From Alentia gelatinosa (taxonomy: Eukaryota; Annelida; Polychaeta; Phyllodocida; Polynoidae), in NCBI GenBank assembly GCA_950022655.1, contig OX465587.1, positions 28,089,716-28,153,715 of the forward strand: DNA of 64,000 nucleotides, read 5' to 3'. Below, in pieces: positions 53,565 to 64,000 of this stretch. The notes beneath the pieces are model-generated. The model saw only the letters and a program-made list of their open reading frames with translations. It had not been told where the DNA came from and did not search any database. How positions within the stretch are numbered: the first letter of the stretch is position 1; every line of letters begins with the position of its first letter. A program made the translations under genes and the position numbers.

Positions 53565-54275
53565 AGTGACTGGGTGTCCGGTACAGCCGAAGCTCCTCCC
53601 GGGCACCACCACAGTGCTGGTCCAACCCACGAACCTGCAGCTGGGTTTTACCACAGCCACCCAGCACTGTGGCTCTGCCCTCAAGGATCACAGGGAGAGC
53701 CCCGAATGCATCAAATCCCTGATCTCATCTTGGAACCCCAGAACTCTATCCGGAAAGGAGATCCGACAGCAACCTTCTCCTCCTAGCGAACCAGGACTCT
53801 CTGACTCCACCACCAGGGGACCTGAAGGTCAAACCTAGTCCTGAAGGTCTAGTGCCCTTGGCACAGGACAGAGACAGAGCCCTGTAGAGGGACTGCACTT
53901 AGTCCCTCCACACCCCAGTTTGTTCAGCTAAGCTTCAGCAGGCCTCTTATATACACCCACTCTCTTCACTGAGCATGTGCAGAACCCTGCTGGGTCCACA
54001 CTGGTGGTTCTATGTAAATCTGGTACCCAGCTGACAAGTTGGTCCTGCTGGTGCTTCATTACTCTTACAGAATCAGCCCTTTCTTATGGGTACCTGTCTG
54101 GAGCCAGATATCCTGGTTAGACCAGTTCAAACATGGTTTTATAAATAGCAAGCGGATTGTGGCCTTACAGGTTGCTGGTAGCAGGTCACCACAGACCCGC
54201 CACACGGCACCCGCCACACCCAGCCACGGCTAAACATAGAAAGGCTTAGTAGACTAACCACTGGTCCCTTACAGT
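53565..54275 (+). mobile_element. Family 3 non-autonomous repeat, copy B
   Basis: Same element as 7615-8400 but uninterrupted. An internal inverted pair (ACCACCACAGTGCTGG / CCAGCACTGTGGCTC) lies in the first 150 bases. No coding frame is conserved between the copies. Confidence 0.65.
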
Positions 54276-56553
54276 TTCAATCGCTGCTGGATATGAGGAT
54301 TGTATTCAGGTGACTTTTTTACATTTTAGGTGTATAAGCAAAAAACCTAGTATAGTGTGCTGCAAATTTATTACACATTTTGTAATCATACATAATTTGC
54401 CCTTCCATCCCTGTACATAATATCAATTATCCTTAAGTATCATGGTACAATACTTTAGAACATTTCCGTATAGATTCTTAAATATGGTGACCAAACCAGT
54501 AGATTATGCTTTACCACTACAATATTCATAACATTTTCAACAAGATATGTCAGTATCTCAAAATACATTCCTGACTTAAGGTTTTTAAAACCATATTATT
54601 ATATACCTTTGCACAAAGTCAGTGTAAATATACACTGCTGCTAGGGGTATAGTTATTGTACACAGATTGCACTGTACGCCATGAATCTATGTACTGGTTA
54701 CTTTGGATACCAACAGATTGCATGCTTTGAGTGACAAAATGCATGCTTTGAGCCTTAAGACCATTACCCACTGTACGATTCCGGAACATGGATGTTCCTT
54801 TGTCTGAGACAAAGGCCAGGCCCCTGGTACAGAATCGCCCAGTGTGGCACCCCCTTCAGTCCCTGGCCTAGGAGGGATGTTCTTTTGTCGCCGACAAAGT
54901 ACAGGTCCATGTTCCGAAATCGGCACCGATAGATTTATCAACATGTTGATAAATTTTGTCGGCGACAACAGAGTTTAAGAAATACCCCCCATGGTGTGTT
55001 CCGATATCGGCCCAAATTTGTCTTAAGGGTTGCTGAAAAGAGTATGCCACACACCGAAATGGTCATTCCTGCCGATTTTTTACCCCCAGAGGCCGATTAT
55101 TTCTCTTTTTTTTATTGGGAATTGATTCGCTTGTATAAATACAATACGGTCTTCCATCAAACCCTTTTTAAAAAGTGAAATATATATTTGAGACTTGAGT
55201 AAAAAAGGAGAAATTTAGGTATTTTTTAATTATATATCTTATATACATATAAATATAAATGTTTTCCGATACATATTAACCTTATAGGAATGTTCCCAAA
55301 TCGGCAGCCAGTCTTTGAGAAAAAAAAATTGTATCTCTGTCGTCCAGTGTGTACTGAATTGCTTAAGACAACTCCTACCACCCCTTCTCCCGTATCATGC
55401 TGTGTTTATTGCCGTTTGGTGCGGATTTGCCTGAGACAACCTTAGGATACGCTTAGGATAAAACGATTTTGTCCTAAGGAAATGAATCATACAGTGGGCA
55501 TTCGGCTTTACCTGCACGCTTTGAGCTACAGATTGCACTCTTTGAAGAAATTTTGATGGGACGAGAGGCCGACAACAGAATTCTAGGTGCAAGATTCAAA
55601 AATGGTAGATCCCTTCACTTCACGAGTTTTGAGGCTTCGTACAGAAACCACAGAACGAGTTAGTGTGAAAATGTATCAAACATCAAGGTAGAAAATGTGT
55701 AGGACTCATGTGATACACTTTAGATAGCTTAGATATGCAAGATCAATCAATTTCGATATGTTCACGAGCTGAGCAGGCGACTGGTAGATGTCAACAAATG
55801 CAAAACCCCTGTTAGACACTGCACCGCTCGAGTACAGCTCTCTGACGAGACGATCGAGCGTAGCAGGGTGATCGTTTGCTAATTTATGCGGCAGTTTTAA
55901 TGTATTTGCGCCTGCATGGTGATCACTTCCGGTTGTCAACTTCCGGCATGTCTGCTACTGTACATATCGTCTTTGAGAGTTGTGCCAAGTCACATCGACG
56001 TCAAATTATGGTCAGTTTTAGCGAATTAAGACTGAATTAAGGTATATAATAATATGAAACCATAGTGATGTTTTAACTGGCTCGTTCAGAATGAATTTCT
56101 CTGAAACAAATCATAAATCTACCCGTATTGTCACCATAACCATGGTTTCACATATTACTACTTGTATTAGACTTATACTTTAAACAAGTGACTTGGTATG
56201 AGTTGAAGTTTTCAGTTCTGATTTTGAAGAAACATCATCATCCTTAAAATCTGACAGATTTGCCACACCAGAAATTTACTTGTCCTTGCTTATCCATTAA
56301 CATGTTGAGTTTAAATGTCACAGGGAGATTGACTTTGTGCACCAAGCTCAGTGGCAAAGTGGAAGGAGAGTTTGCCTCAAGGATGCGAGCTTGTGAGTTC
56401 AAATCCTGGTCAGGTGAAAGACTTACACAAATATGGTACCCACTGCTCAATCGGCCTACCTGCCATTAGAATGAGGGGTGGGAGGCTAGGGCCCAGGTGG
56501 ACGAATGGCATACAAAGGTAACAGACATGGGTCACATACTCAGATTAAATACT
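54276..56553. other. 3' intergenic region of the functional ABCC gene, with repeats
   Basis: 54780-55000 carries the TTTGTCTGAGACAAAG / TTTTGTCGCCGACAAAG repeat family. 55490-55690 shares TTTGA(G/A), AAAATGG(T/C)(A/G)GA(C/T)CCCTTCACTT words with 60250-60440. No gene is recognised. Confidence 0.5.
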
Positions 56554-56793
56554 TTATAAATGAGTAAATGTCAGATTGTCATATCCATCTCCTTCTGGAT
56601 GTCGATCTGATGTGTGTTTAAGGTCGTCCATGCTTGGCTCTTTGTCATATTTCCTTGATGTCAATGCAAGATGTTCAAGATTTGCAAAGATGCTGGGTCC
56701 AAGCTGTTGAACCATTTTGTGGAACATTCCTGATTCATCACAGAGTAGATCATGAGGATGGCCAAACTCCACACATTTACCTTGATCAAGAAC
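56554..56793 (-). CDS. ABCC4-like transporter (right copy), last exon
   Basis: The acceptor CTTTACAG/G is at 56794-56795. It encodes VLDQGKCVEFGHPHDLLCDE, then GMFHKMVQQLGPSIFANLEH, matching the ABCC C-terminal stretch after the H-loop (VLDxGxxxEFDxPxxLL...MVxxxG). It ends DNLTFTHL-stop, 79 residues plus stop. The C-terminus TFTHL differs from the PDZ-ligand end of human ABCC4. Confidence 0.92.
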   Translation of the reverse strand, partial: VLDQGKCVEFGHPHDLLCDESGMFHKMVQQLGPSIFANLEHLALTSRKYDKEPSMDDLKHTSDRHPEGDGYDNLTFTHL

Positions 56794-57192
56794 CTGTAAA
56801 GTGTAGAGAGAGAGATACATTCCTGCTAAAATTGTATTCATCTTACATATTATACATGAGAACTTTACAGTTATGGTGGTGGCATCTTTTAAAATGTTCC
56901 TTAAAGAAATTGACTTCATAGGTTCAATACATCCAGGTATTATTTTGATATAATGACCTTGTAACTTGCAAACTTTATGACCTTGTAACTTGCTAGGGAA
57001 AAACAAAGTCATATGTCACAGCTATCAGAACCATTTTACATAATAAGAATGATTCATGCTACTATATCTGATACCTCGATCAGTTCCTAAACAAACATAG
57101 TTATTTATCATAAATAGCATCCCGGACTAAGAATCCATATTTCTTGTGTAGAATGTCTTCCCAATCAAGTTCAGTATTTAACAAAGACCTAC

Positions 57193-57298
57193 CAATATCT
57201 TATCATAGGTGATGATGGTGTGAAGCCGATGAGCTATGGTCAACACGGTAGCATTCTTGAACTCCCTCAGAAGAGTTGTTTGAATGAGGGTATCTGAT
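57193..57298 (-). CDS. ABCC4-like transporter (right copy), H-loop exon
   Basis: 106 bases between AACAG and GTAGGT. Joined to the previous exon through AG/A it reads SDTLIQTTLLREFKNATVLT then IAHRLHTIITYDKIL. The histidine of IAHRLHT is the H-loop that contacts the ATP gamma phosphate. Confidence 0.92.
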
Positions 57299-57457
57299 CT
57301 GTTGTTTTGAAGAAAAGAAACTATTGCTAGTGTATTTGATTTGATTTTCTTTTATTCCTCCAGAGTGTGCAATGATGAGAACTTATGAAACTATGAAATG
57401 TTTACTTGACTCCATATTAATATCTGTCTATTGTATCATAACAATATAATCGGGTTA

Positions 57458-57679
<222 letters not shown>

Positions 57680-58219
57680 CTATCATTTAGTTTATCAGAC
57701 ATCCATTTCAATTATGAGCTTCAAATGCTCTGAAATACCATAAAAACAGAAAAGTTCAGATTGTTTTACGAATCAACTAATTACTTGGTTTGTATCTCAT
57801 ATCAGGCAGCATCCCATAGGAATCAGAATTTGTTATTCAAGGTTCAGCATTAAAAGTATACCAATGTATTCTGGGCAGATCATCAATTGAAAGATATAAA
57901 GCATAATGTTTCGGAAAACTTGGATTCTTGAATAAAGTAATCTATTGCTAGCAGTTAGTCAATACCTGTTGATTGCAGCAAAACTTAATATGTTCTGTCA
58001 AAAAAGCATTTAAAATTGGGAATAAAATACTATGATTCGTTAATGCCATTATTTACAAACATTTTGGTTTACAATGCAAATTACAGTCAAGTTAAAATTG
58101 ACAGACTCTGACTAGAAAAAGCAGTCCTCTATTATGACATGAGAAATAGGAAAAAGTATCCTGATGATAATCCAATGACAAACTATCAACTGATATATTA
58201 AAAATCTCGATATGCTAAC

Positions 58220-58309
58220 CTGGTATAATACGCCCCAAAGCTGGTCATCGGAAAAGTATGTGAATGGATCTAAGTTGAATCTCAGAGAACCACTAAAGAG
58301 GACTGGATC
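58220..58309 (-). CDS. ABCC4-like transporter (right copy), DPVLF exon
   Basis: 90 bases, phase 0-0: DPVLFSGSLRFNLDPFTYFS then DDQLWGVLYQ. This is the segment after the Q-loop; ABCC proteins read (E/D)PVLFSGTxRxNLDP here. Confidence 0.92.
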
Positions 58310-58849
58310 CTGCATTTGAAAATTGTATTTTTGAACAAGCTTTTGAATGATTCACACTTTGGTCATGGTCGATGAAGTTCCTGAGAAAACACATGGTTTA
58401 TAGATTATCCTCACTCATACTTTCGTTTTATCATAATGCTTCTCTCAAAAGAACCTCTGTTAAAAATACCATATTAGCAATTGAAGCTAATTTTTAGTTC
58501 ATTTATCAATTCTCCTTGGAGGTCTCACTCTTTCTTACTGACTAGTTCTTGAGAATCCAATGCACAATCTTCTTTTGTTCTTTAAGAGCAGGAGCGAGGC
58601 TTTACTAATCACATTATGATAACTTGGTTGTAAAGAACTTCCTGTTTATTACATATTTGTTCACTTGGTACTTCTAATATATTTCAAGTAGAGCCATGGT
58701 TTTGGGACACTACCCAAAGAAAACCTTAATTATGTAGTAGCCCTTCATTTAATTCCCTTGATGTATGTTTTACCTTCTTAATCAGAACATATGATACATA
58801 TTTGGCCTAGGAAAAAGGCTGCCTGATTAGATTAGTTTTACTCTCTTAC

Positions 58850-59005
58850 CTGAGGTATGACAGATAATCCACTCCTGAGATCAGTCAGTCCCATCTTGGT
58901 GACATCAAAAGCATCAATTTCTATACTTCCTGTGGGTTCAACCATCCTCATTAATCCTGCAAAAAGGGAGGACTTTCCTGCACCCGTACGACCCACCACA
59001 CCAAC
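58850..59005 (-). CDS. ABCC4-like transporter (right copy), Walker A and Q-loop exon
   Basis: 156 bases, phase 0-0, between CCCACAG and CAG/GTAAGAG. Walker A is [20 protein letters not shown]; then [30 protein letters not shown] ending at the Q-loop Gln. Confidence 0.93.
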
Positions 59006-59597
59006 CTGTGGGTGAGATGAGTAAGAAAATTTATGAATTTTTTGTCATTATAAATATCAGCAAGTCTTGCAAAGAAGAACCCCAGCTTCAGGACACCCCA
59101 ACAAGTAACTCATGGAATCGGCAATCCCCATTCTCAAGTGTTCCTCAGGGTATACTGTAAAACACAGCCCTACCGTATTTGAAATGACAAGCATTAAAAC
59201 AAAAATGAATTTGTAATGCTGATACTGTTGATAAATAGCTGATGATGATTCAATGTAGATTGGCTGGGCTCCATTGAGGCTAATTGTAAATTATCCCTTA
59301 CCCATTCTAACTGTGTGATATTGTCAAGTATATAGTCACGCCATGTTAAGGTTATATGAAGATCCATATGAGGGATAGGAAAACATACTTTATTACCCAC
59401 CTGATACGGAGTCTCCATACTAAGCCTAAGGAGATTACAGATCGCTACTGAGGAGGATACGGAGTTCCGTACCCTCCTAGGAGGATATGGATTTTTGAGA
59501 TGAAAGTTGTCCCAAACATAACTTCTTAATTACGTTAAAAAAATTTCTAACGATCATATTTATTGCTTAAATCTAAAAATAAGTGAGTAATAAATAC

Positions 59598-59719
59598 AAC
59601 ATTATCATAATTTCGATCTGTGTGGCCGTATTCTCCTTGTAGTTGACGCTACGCAATACTACGCGTCAACTACGCGGAGAATACGGCCACTCAGATCGAA
59701 ATCATGGTAATATTGTGTA
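59598..59719. repeat. Foldback hairpin in an ABCC intron
   Basis: TTTCGATCTGTGTGGCCGTA...GACGC pairs with GCGTC...ATACGGCCACTCAGATCGAA over about 41 bases, with weaker pairing out to ACATTATCATAAT / ATCATGGTAATATTGT. Confidence 0.7.
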
Positions 59720-59842
59720 TGTATCTCCCCTAAAACAGGTCTAGTATGACTGTGCAACAATGAAGATAAATACACTAACCAATATGACATTTAGTATTAG
59801 TTTTGCCTCTGAAAAATTAGCATAGATCCTTATAAAACAAAC

Positions 59843-60034
59843 CTTTTCCTTTGCCTGGATATCCACACTGATAGGACCCAGAGCAGGCTTCTGTTGACCT
59901 CTGTAGGTCACACACATATTGGTGATATGGATATGTCCGTGGCTTGGCCATTCCTCAGGGGGAGTTAGTGCGGTGTGTTCAGGAGCCTCCTGCTCCAGGG
60001 TAGAGAACTGGAGGATTCTCTCCACAGATGTCAT
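59843..60034 (-). CDS. ABCC4-like transporter (right copy), first NBD2 exon
   Basis: 192 bases, phase 0-0. MTSVERILQFSTLEQEAPEH is the ABCC SVERxxEY/F linker into NBD2, and WPSHGHIHITNMCVTYRGQQ is the A-loop/strand region (Trp-Pro...GxI...Y). It ends VDIQAKEK just before Walker A. Confidence 0.93.
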
Positions 60035-60219
60035 CTGAATGAGTGAACAAGTCAGTGAGAGCAAGGTATTTTGCACCATATTAGTATGGTCAATAGTATT
60101 GGTGGGTTAAAAGATAATCAAAACAAAGAAGTCACAAGTATATCAGTAATTATTATATACCTATGCATGAAGTCACTCACCATACTGACTGGTGCTGTGG
60201 GGTTCTTTCATAACAAACA

Positions 60220-60560
60220 TATTGCGCGATACGCCATGTAGCTTTGTACCTACATACAGATTGCTTACTTTGAACCTTACTACGGCATGCCCTGAACCTT
60301 ACTACTGCATGCTTTGACCTTACTATGGTGTGCATTGAACATATAATGCATTCTGATTGACCGAGAGGTTGGAAGCACTCGTCAAGGCAGAACATCAAAA
60401 AATGGCGGACCCCTTCACTTTGCGAGTTCCGAGGCATCTGACAACCCCCCTGGAACAAGTTATTGGGTGTATCAGCCAAATTTCGAGGCATCTAACATGG
60501 AGCGTTCACCTGATACCGTTTAGATATAGAGATATAGATGAAACCAATATATTTATGCTG
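60220..60560. repeat. Interspersed repeat in intron, paired with 55490-55750
   Basis: Shares GCACTCxTCAAGGC-type, TTGAAC/CTTTGA and AATGGCGGACCCCTTCACTT words with the 55.5-kb copy. Unclassified. Confidence 0.4.
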
Positions 60561-60580
60561 ACACATTATCAAATACTTAC

Positions 60581-60675
60581 AGCTATTTCAATATCAGCCA
60601 GATCCATAAGAACTTGATAACAAATCGAAATCAAATACTGCAGGATGTTGATAGACAGACCTGATTCCCCCAGAG
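60581..60675 (-). CDS. ABCC4-like transporter (right copy), last TMD2 helix exon
   Basis: 95 bases, acceptor TTTCAG/C and donor GCT/GTAAGT. It reads LGESGLSINILQYLISICYQ then VLMDLADIEIA, the position of the GLxLSYALxLxxxxxWxVRxxAExExxM helix that precedes the NBD2 linker. Phase 1 in, 0 out, in agreement with both neighbours. Confidence 0.85.
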
Positions 60676-60815
60676 CTGAAATGAATAAGATAAAGTTACT
60701 TTTTTTCTTTTGATATCAATCATTATGGCTAAAATAAAAGGAAAAAGCTGAATCGTTAACACAGTATATAACCGAAATTCCTTTCCATTACATGTTTATA
60801 TTTGTCTTTGTATCC

Positions 60816-61154
60816 TCAGTTACATATCACTGGAGCCGCCACCACTTTCTCCCAGCCAGAGGCAACACTGAGCAGGGCCGTATCACTACCACTCTCCTGC
60901 CTCTCTTCTTCTTTCTGCTCAGATTCCTGTGACTGGTCGCCGTCCCTCATGAAGTTTGTATTACCCAGCCTCGCAAGTCCCTGCTGTAGTCTATGTGCTT
61001 GCCCTCGTGGGACCGATAGCTCCTTAACATCCTGCTCTGTCATGATGGATAGCACCTCAAAGTCTGCGGAATCTTTGCTGTATAATGCCTCTGTAGTTTT
61101 CCTTTTCAGGCCAACATTTTTAGCCCATGCGGTGAAATCAAAGTCGGATGCCGA
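60816..61154 (-). other. SAM-like domain open frame, probable transposon fragment
   Basis: A 113-codon frame directly after a TTTTAG that could be an acceptor. DFDFTAWAKNVGLKRKTTEA...FEVLSIMTEQDVKELSVPRG...HRLQQGLARL has the spacing of a SAM-type helical domain (W/L...L...T.EDVKEL....G....L). It continues as a charged tail SQESEQKEEERQESGSD. About 40-bp direct repeats (TTTGTCTTTGTATCCTCAGT at 60799, TTTGTCTTTATATACTTAGT at 61383, both followed by TACATATCACTGGAGC) flank the region. It lies in an ABCC intron, antisense to nothing known. Confidence 0.4.
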
Positions 61155-61714
61155 CTAAAATTCACTGTCACTGTTCTTGTCTACCATGATGCTGCATAAA
61201 GTTGTACCGGGAGCTCTCTGGTTTAGCCTCCTGGCTGTGCGGGCGTGGGTTGATGAGTGCCTGGTCCAAAGCAGCTACTTTGTCTGGTTACATGGTCTTA
61301 CGTAATCACATCTGGTGACCTCCCTTGTGCACCCCCTGACGTTTCTAATTTAAACTCATATATCTCCAATATATCTCCTATATTTGTCTTTATATACTTA
61401 GTTACATATCACTGGAGCAGCAAGAAGTTGCAGGACTTGTGTTCCTCATTTTGCCAAACTGAAATATGGCTAGGATAGATTCTAGGAAATCTCTGTAATG
61501 TCTACCTAGAGAATTGCCAAGATATAAATAATAGGAAGACCAATGTCGTTTTACCAAAGCCTTAGCCATGTGTTAAATATAAATATTTTTGATAATACAA
61601 TGTCTGCTCTCTTATAGTATACATGCTATTCTAATTATAAGGTCTGTGCTTGTATACAAAACCTATGGCCAAATTCCATAGACAAAGTCTCATATCCTAT
61701 TGCATTACCATAGG

Positions 61715-61865
61715 CAAGTTGATGAGTGGGCAGGCTGATGGGTGGGCGAGAAGGGTGTAAGAGATGGGCAGGAGAATTAGGCAGGTAGATTGGGGTTAGG
61801 CAAGTAAGATGAGCATCCAGGATGTGTGGGCTAGTTGGGTGGGTGAGTTGGGTGAGCCAGTTGGG
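61715..61865 (+). repeat. Loose minisatellite, GATGGGTGGGC / GAGTTGGGTG words
   Basis: Short G-rich units (GTGGGCAGGCTGATGGGTGG, GGGTGGGTGAGTTGGGTGAG) in an ABCC intron. The rest of 61421-61940 shows nothing. Confidence 0.6.
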
Positions 61866-61947
61866 TGGATGAGATGGAAGTAAAATAGGAAAACTAGAGG
61901 ACCTTAAATCTTAAATCTTAATCATTTTGTCCTAATATTTTACCTAC

Positions 61948-62181
61948 TCATGTTTTTTGAAAGAAGCGTAATGATAAGATGAGCAAGCACAAAGACAAGA
62001 GCTGGAATGGAGATTCCCAGTGCTTGGAGACGTTGCGCTGATATGAAAAGGTACCAAGTTGCCGTATGAGTATCCATATATGACAGAGCATCTGACAGAA
62101 ACTGAGGTTGTTTTCCGAAAGCTCTGATCACAGTCAGACCCTGCAAAGTGGCAGAGAGATGAGAATATGTGGGACTTCTAC
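61948..62181 (-). CDS. ABCC4-like transporter (right copy), TMD2 exon
   Basis: 234 bases, acceptor CCTTTCAG and donor ATGA/GTAGGT (an alternative GTAAAA four bases on would break the frame). It encodes RSPTYSHLSATLQGLTVIRA, the strongly conserved ABCC coupling-helix motif (RSPVFSHLxxxLxGLxTIRAF), then helices with DTHTATWYLFISAQRLQALG and IPALVFVLAHLIITLLSKN. Confidence 0.92.
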
Positions 62182-62859
62182 CTGAAAGGACACATTAACA
62201 CGACATGTCAGAGATATAATAATGTAGGTAAGATGATAAAAATCAATAGTTGCTATAATCAGCTTTCGAATAAGAGAATTTTGACAACAAACTAATATAA
62301 TAATAGTACAAATTTCTCCGGACCAAGTTGTTACTCAAACCTCATACTAATGGAAAATATTTTTTACACAAACAAATCAATGCTCTTCATTTTTGATCGA
62401 TATAGAGAAGAAATAAATGCATGAAGACATTAATTATAGACATTGTATTGTACTTTAAGTTGACATTTGATAATTGACAACCGTAACTAAAAAAAAGAAT
62501 TATGCATGAAAACATGCTGAATAAATCTAATACATAAGAACCTTTATCTCAAGGAGCTGTGTCACTTTCTTAACTTTCTATATCATAAACAAATTAAGAT
62601 GTATTATCATACTCAAAGAACCATATATGGTATTTGGTTACAATTTCCAGAATGTGAAATTACAAAGCCAAAAAGCAGTTGGTCCATGGTTGCAGTCCAT
62701 CCTGACAACATTCTTCCTCCTACATTGGGCACTTCCCTGAGAATGGATGGTCCCCAAGTGAATGGGATAATACTTTTTACCATGGACAATAGTGATACAA
62801 AATATATCACACTTTTATATAGTGATTAATGTCACAGTAGAAATGCAGGGTTTACTTAC
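62182..62859. other. Intron of the right ABCC gene, nothing recognised
   Basis: AT-rich. The 76-aa frame at 62599-62829 on the plus strand has no features. Confidence 0.45.
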
Positions 62860-63010
62860 AGCTTCCTTCTAGTCTCCGAAGACTGCGAAGACATGAAATT
62901 GTGTACCAGAAAAAAGATGCAATCACTATTATGAAAACACCGGCTACAATCAACATCCAGGGTGAAATGATGCATATGAAGATCACATATCCTATTGATG
63001 TGCAACAATA
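62860..63010 (-). CDS. ABCC4-like transporter (right copy), TMD2 exon, first visible
   Basis: 151 bases, acceptor TTTCTTTCAG and donor AGCT/GTAAGT. It encodes a hydrophobic hairpin YCCTSIGYVIFICIISPWML, IVAGVFIIVIASFFWY, followed by SCLRSLRRLEGS, the conserved xxRxLKRLE(G/S) segment that ends exactly where the next exon supplies RSP. Earlier exons (NBD1, start of TMD2) are beyond the right edge. Confidence 0.9.
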
Positions 63011-63210
63011 CTGAAAGAAAATGAAGATAAACATCTTATTTTATATTTATGTAAATAGGTGAGTTGCATAGATTGTTGTCCACTCATTTTAGAACAGTTC
63101 AAACACAAAACAACTTGTAAAGTCAAGGTTTATACATCCCTATCGCGGCCAAGTGAAGGAATGCTCTCATTTGGAAGAGTCACCATCTTGGATTATTCCA
63201 CTACCATCCT

Positions 63211-63519
63211 GGGACCTGTTTCACTAGTTTTGTGACATGTCTGTGACACCATACAGACATTGGGGTTGTCTAGTTTCGTGACAACACAAGTAGCTGCCCT
63301 TAGGAAAAGAAAGACCCCAAACATAAGAATTAGACAAATTTACACATCATGGACCTGTTTCACTAGTTATGTGACAAAAGTGTTAGACAGACATGAAAAG
63401 CAGCACCAACAGTGCAAGCAAGAACAGACAAAACGAAATCTAATGTCTAGTTCTTATGAAACCAGACACAGCATCTAGACGCCATCTTGACATGTCACGA
63501 AACTAGAGAAACAGGTCCC
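63211..63519. mobile_element. Family 1 foldback MITE, best full-length copy
   Basis: Ends GGGACCTGTTTCACTAGTTT and, at the right, its complement AACTAGAGAAACAGGTCCC. Internal inverted word pairs (GACATGTCTGTGAC, GTCACGAAAC). About 309 bp, non-coding. Its 72-aa frame is not shared with the other copies. Confidence 0.85.
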
Positions 63520-64000
63520 TGATATTTAATGTTCAGCTGGGCACCATGTTATTTAAGCCATTATCTGTCAGCTTTAGTTCCTAACCTGTCCACATGGTGG
63601 TAGGGCACTCTAACAATGACACTTAGAATTGTTGGTGTCAAGAGAGGATTTTATAGCAAATTTCTATGATGTAGAAAATCGCCTGCTATTTTAATCCAGA
63701 TTATTTATATCAGATATGAAAGGATTGATTAATATCTCCGTCTAGAACCGATCCCAACCAGTTTCTGATGTTGTGTTTGCTTCAGTACTACTTCACCTTC
63801 AGGTAAATAACAATTGGAATTCTGAGGGATAATTGTTGATGTCACCAAAAGTATTTTCCTACTCTGAATATGGATGTCAGAACAAAAAGAATAAAAATAT
63901 GCTTCCAAATATTCTCATATACAATTCTGTAGGTCGTGGTTTGGTTTCTTCTTCACCAGAGGATGTGGCAGGCCAATCCCTGTGGTGTAGTTATTGAGTG
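63520..64000. other. Right edge, intron sequence
   Basis: No supported exon. A minus-strand stretch at 63860-63990 reads RNQTTTYRIVYENIW then hydrophobic residues and could be the entry of TMD2, but no matching donor or phase was found. Confidence 0.4.

Noticed and set aside
63860..63990. Possible TMD2 entry exon at the right edge
   Set aside because: Hydrophobic but short; no donor in the right phase and the edge cuts the context. Not strong enough to call.

Overview
This is a repeat-rich, AT-rich eukaryotic (animal) window. Protein-coding exons are separated by GT-AG introns, and most of the sequence is transposon-derived. ABCC4-type exon sequence, Ngaro-type tyrosine-recombinase retrotransposons, a CR1/L2/Jockey-type LINE, a piggyBac and many small foldback elements together suggest a marine invertebrate. 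A mollusc or other lophotrochozoan is my guess, not a proof.

Host genes. Three ABCC (MRP4-like) transporter loci lie in tandem on the minus strand. The right-hand locus gives nine intact 3' exons (63010 down to 56554), from the second membrane domain through the complete second ATPase domain to the stop. The middle locus (43195 down to 37405) is a duplicate of the ATPase-domain exons only. Four successive exons carry frame-breaking indels (-19, +2, -4, -13), so it is a pseudogene. The left-hand locus gives the first four coding exons of another copy (8547 down to 1318), which joins in frame and runs off the left edge.

Mobile elements, left to right. (i) A decayed Ngaro recombinase and 3' end at 1-1250. 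(ii) A remnant of a different tyrosine recombinase at 3290-4240. (iii) A 5.8 kb LINE at 12410-18187, inserted inside a small inverted-repeat element. Its ORF1 region carries a coiled coil, an L1-type RNA-binding domain, a NADAR domain (guanine ADP-ribose glycohydrolase family) and then an SGNH-hydrolase ORF, ahead of endonuclease and reverse transcriptase. (iv) A near-complete Ngaro element at 20558-25986 with split direct repeats (A1 - genes - B1 A2 B2), inserted without target duplication into a MITE. (v) An 8.9 kb piggyBac element at 26738-35634 with TTAA flanks, matching termini, a two-exon transposase keeping all three catalytic Asp, and several kb of internal satellite repeats. (vi) A nested block at 44413-53180 bounded by 26-bp inverted termini. 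It holds an inverted pair of 16-bp minisatellite arrays and a second near-complete Ngaro element on the minus strand (47781-52963).

Main point of novelty: the LINE that has joined a NADAR domain to an L1-like ORF1 next to an SGNH esterase. NADAR enzymes remove ADP-ribose from guanine in nucleic acid, so a retroelement carrying one may counter an ADP-ribosylation-based host defence. The large piggyBac with higher-order satellite cargo is the second most interesting object. The remaining kilobases are introns and intergenic DNA filled with MITEs, foldbacks and minisatellites.
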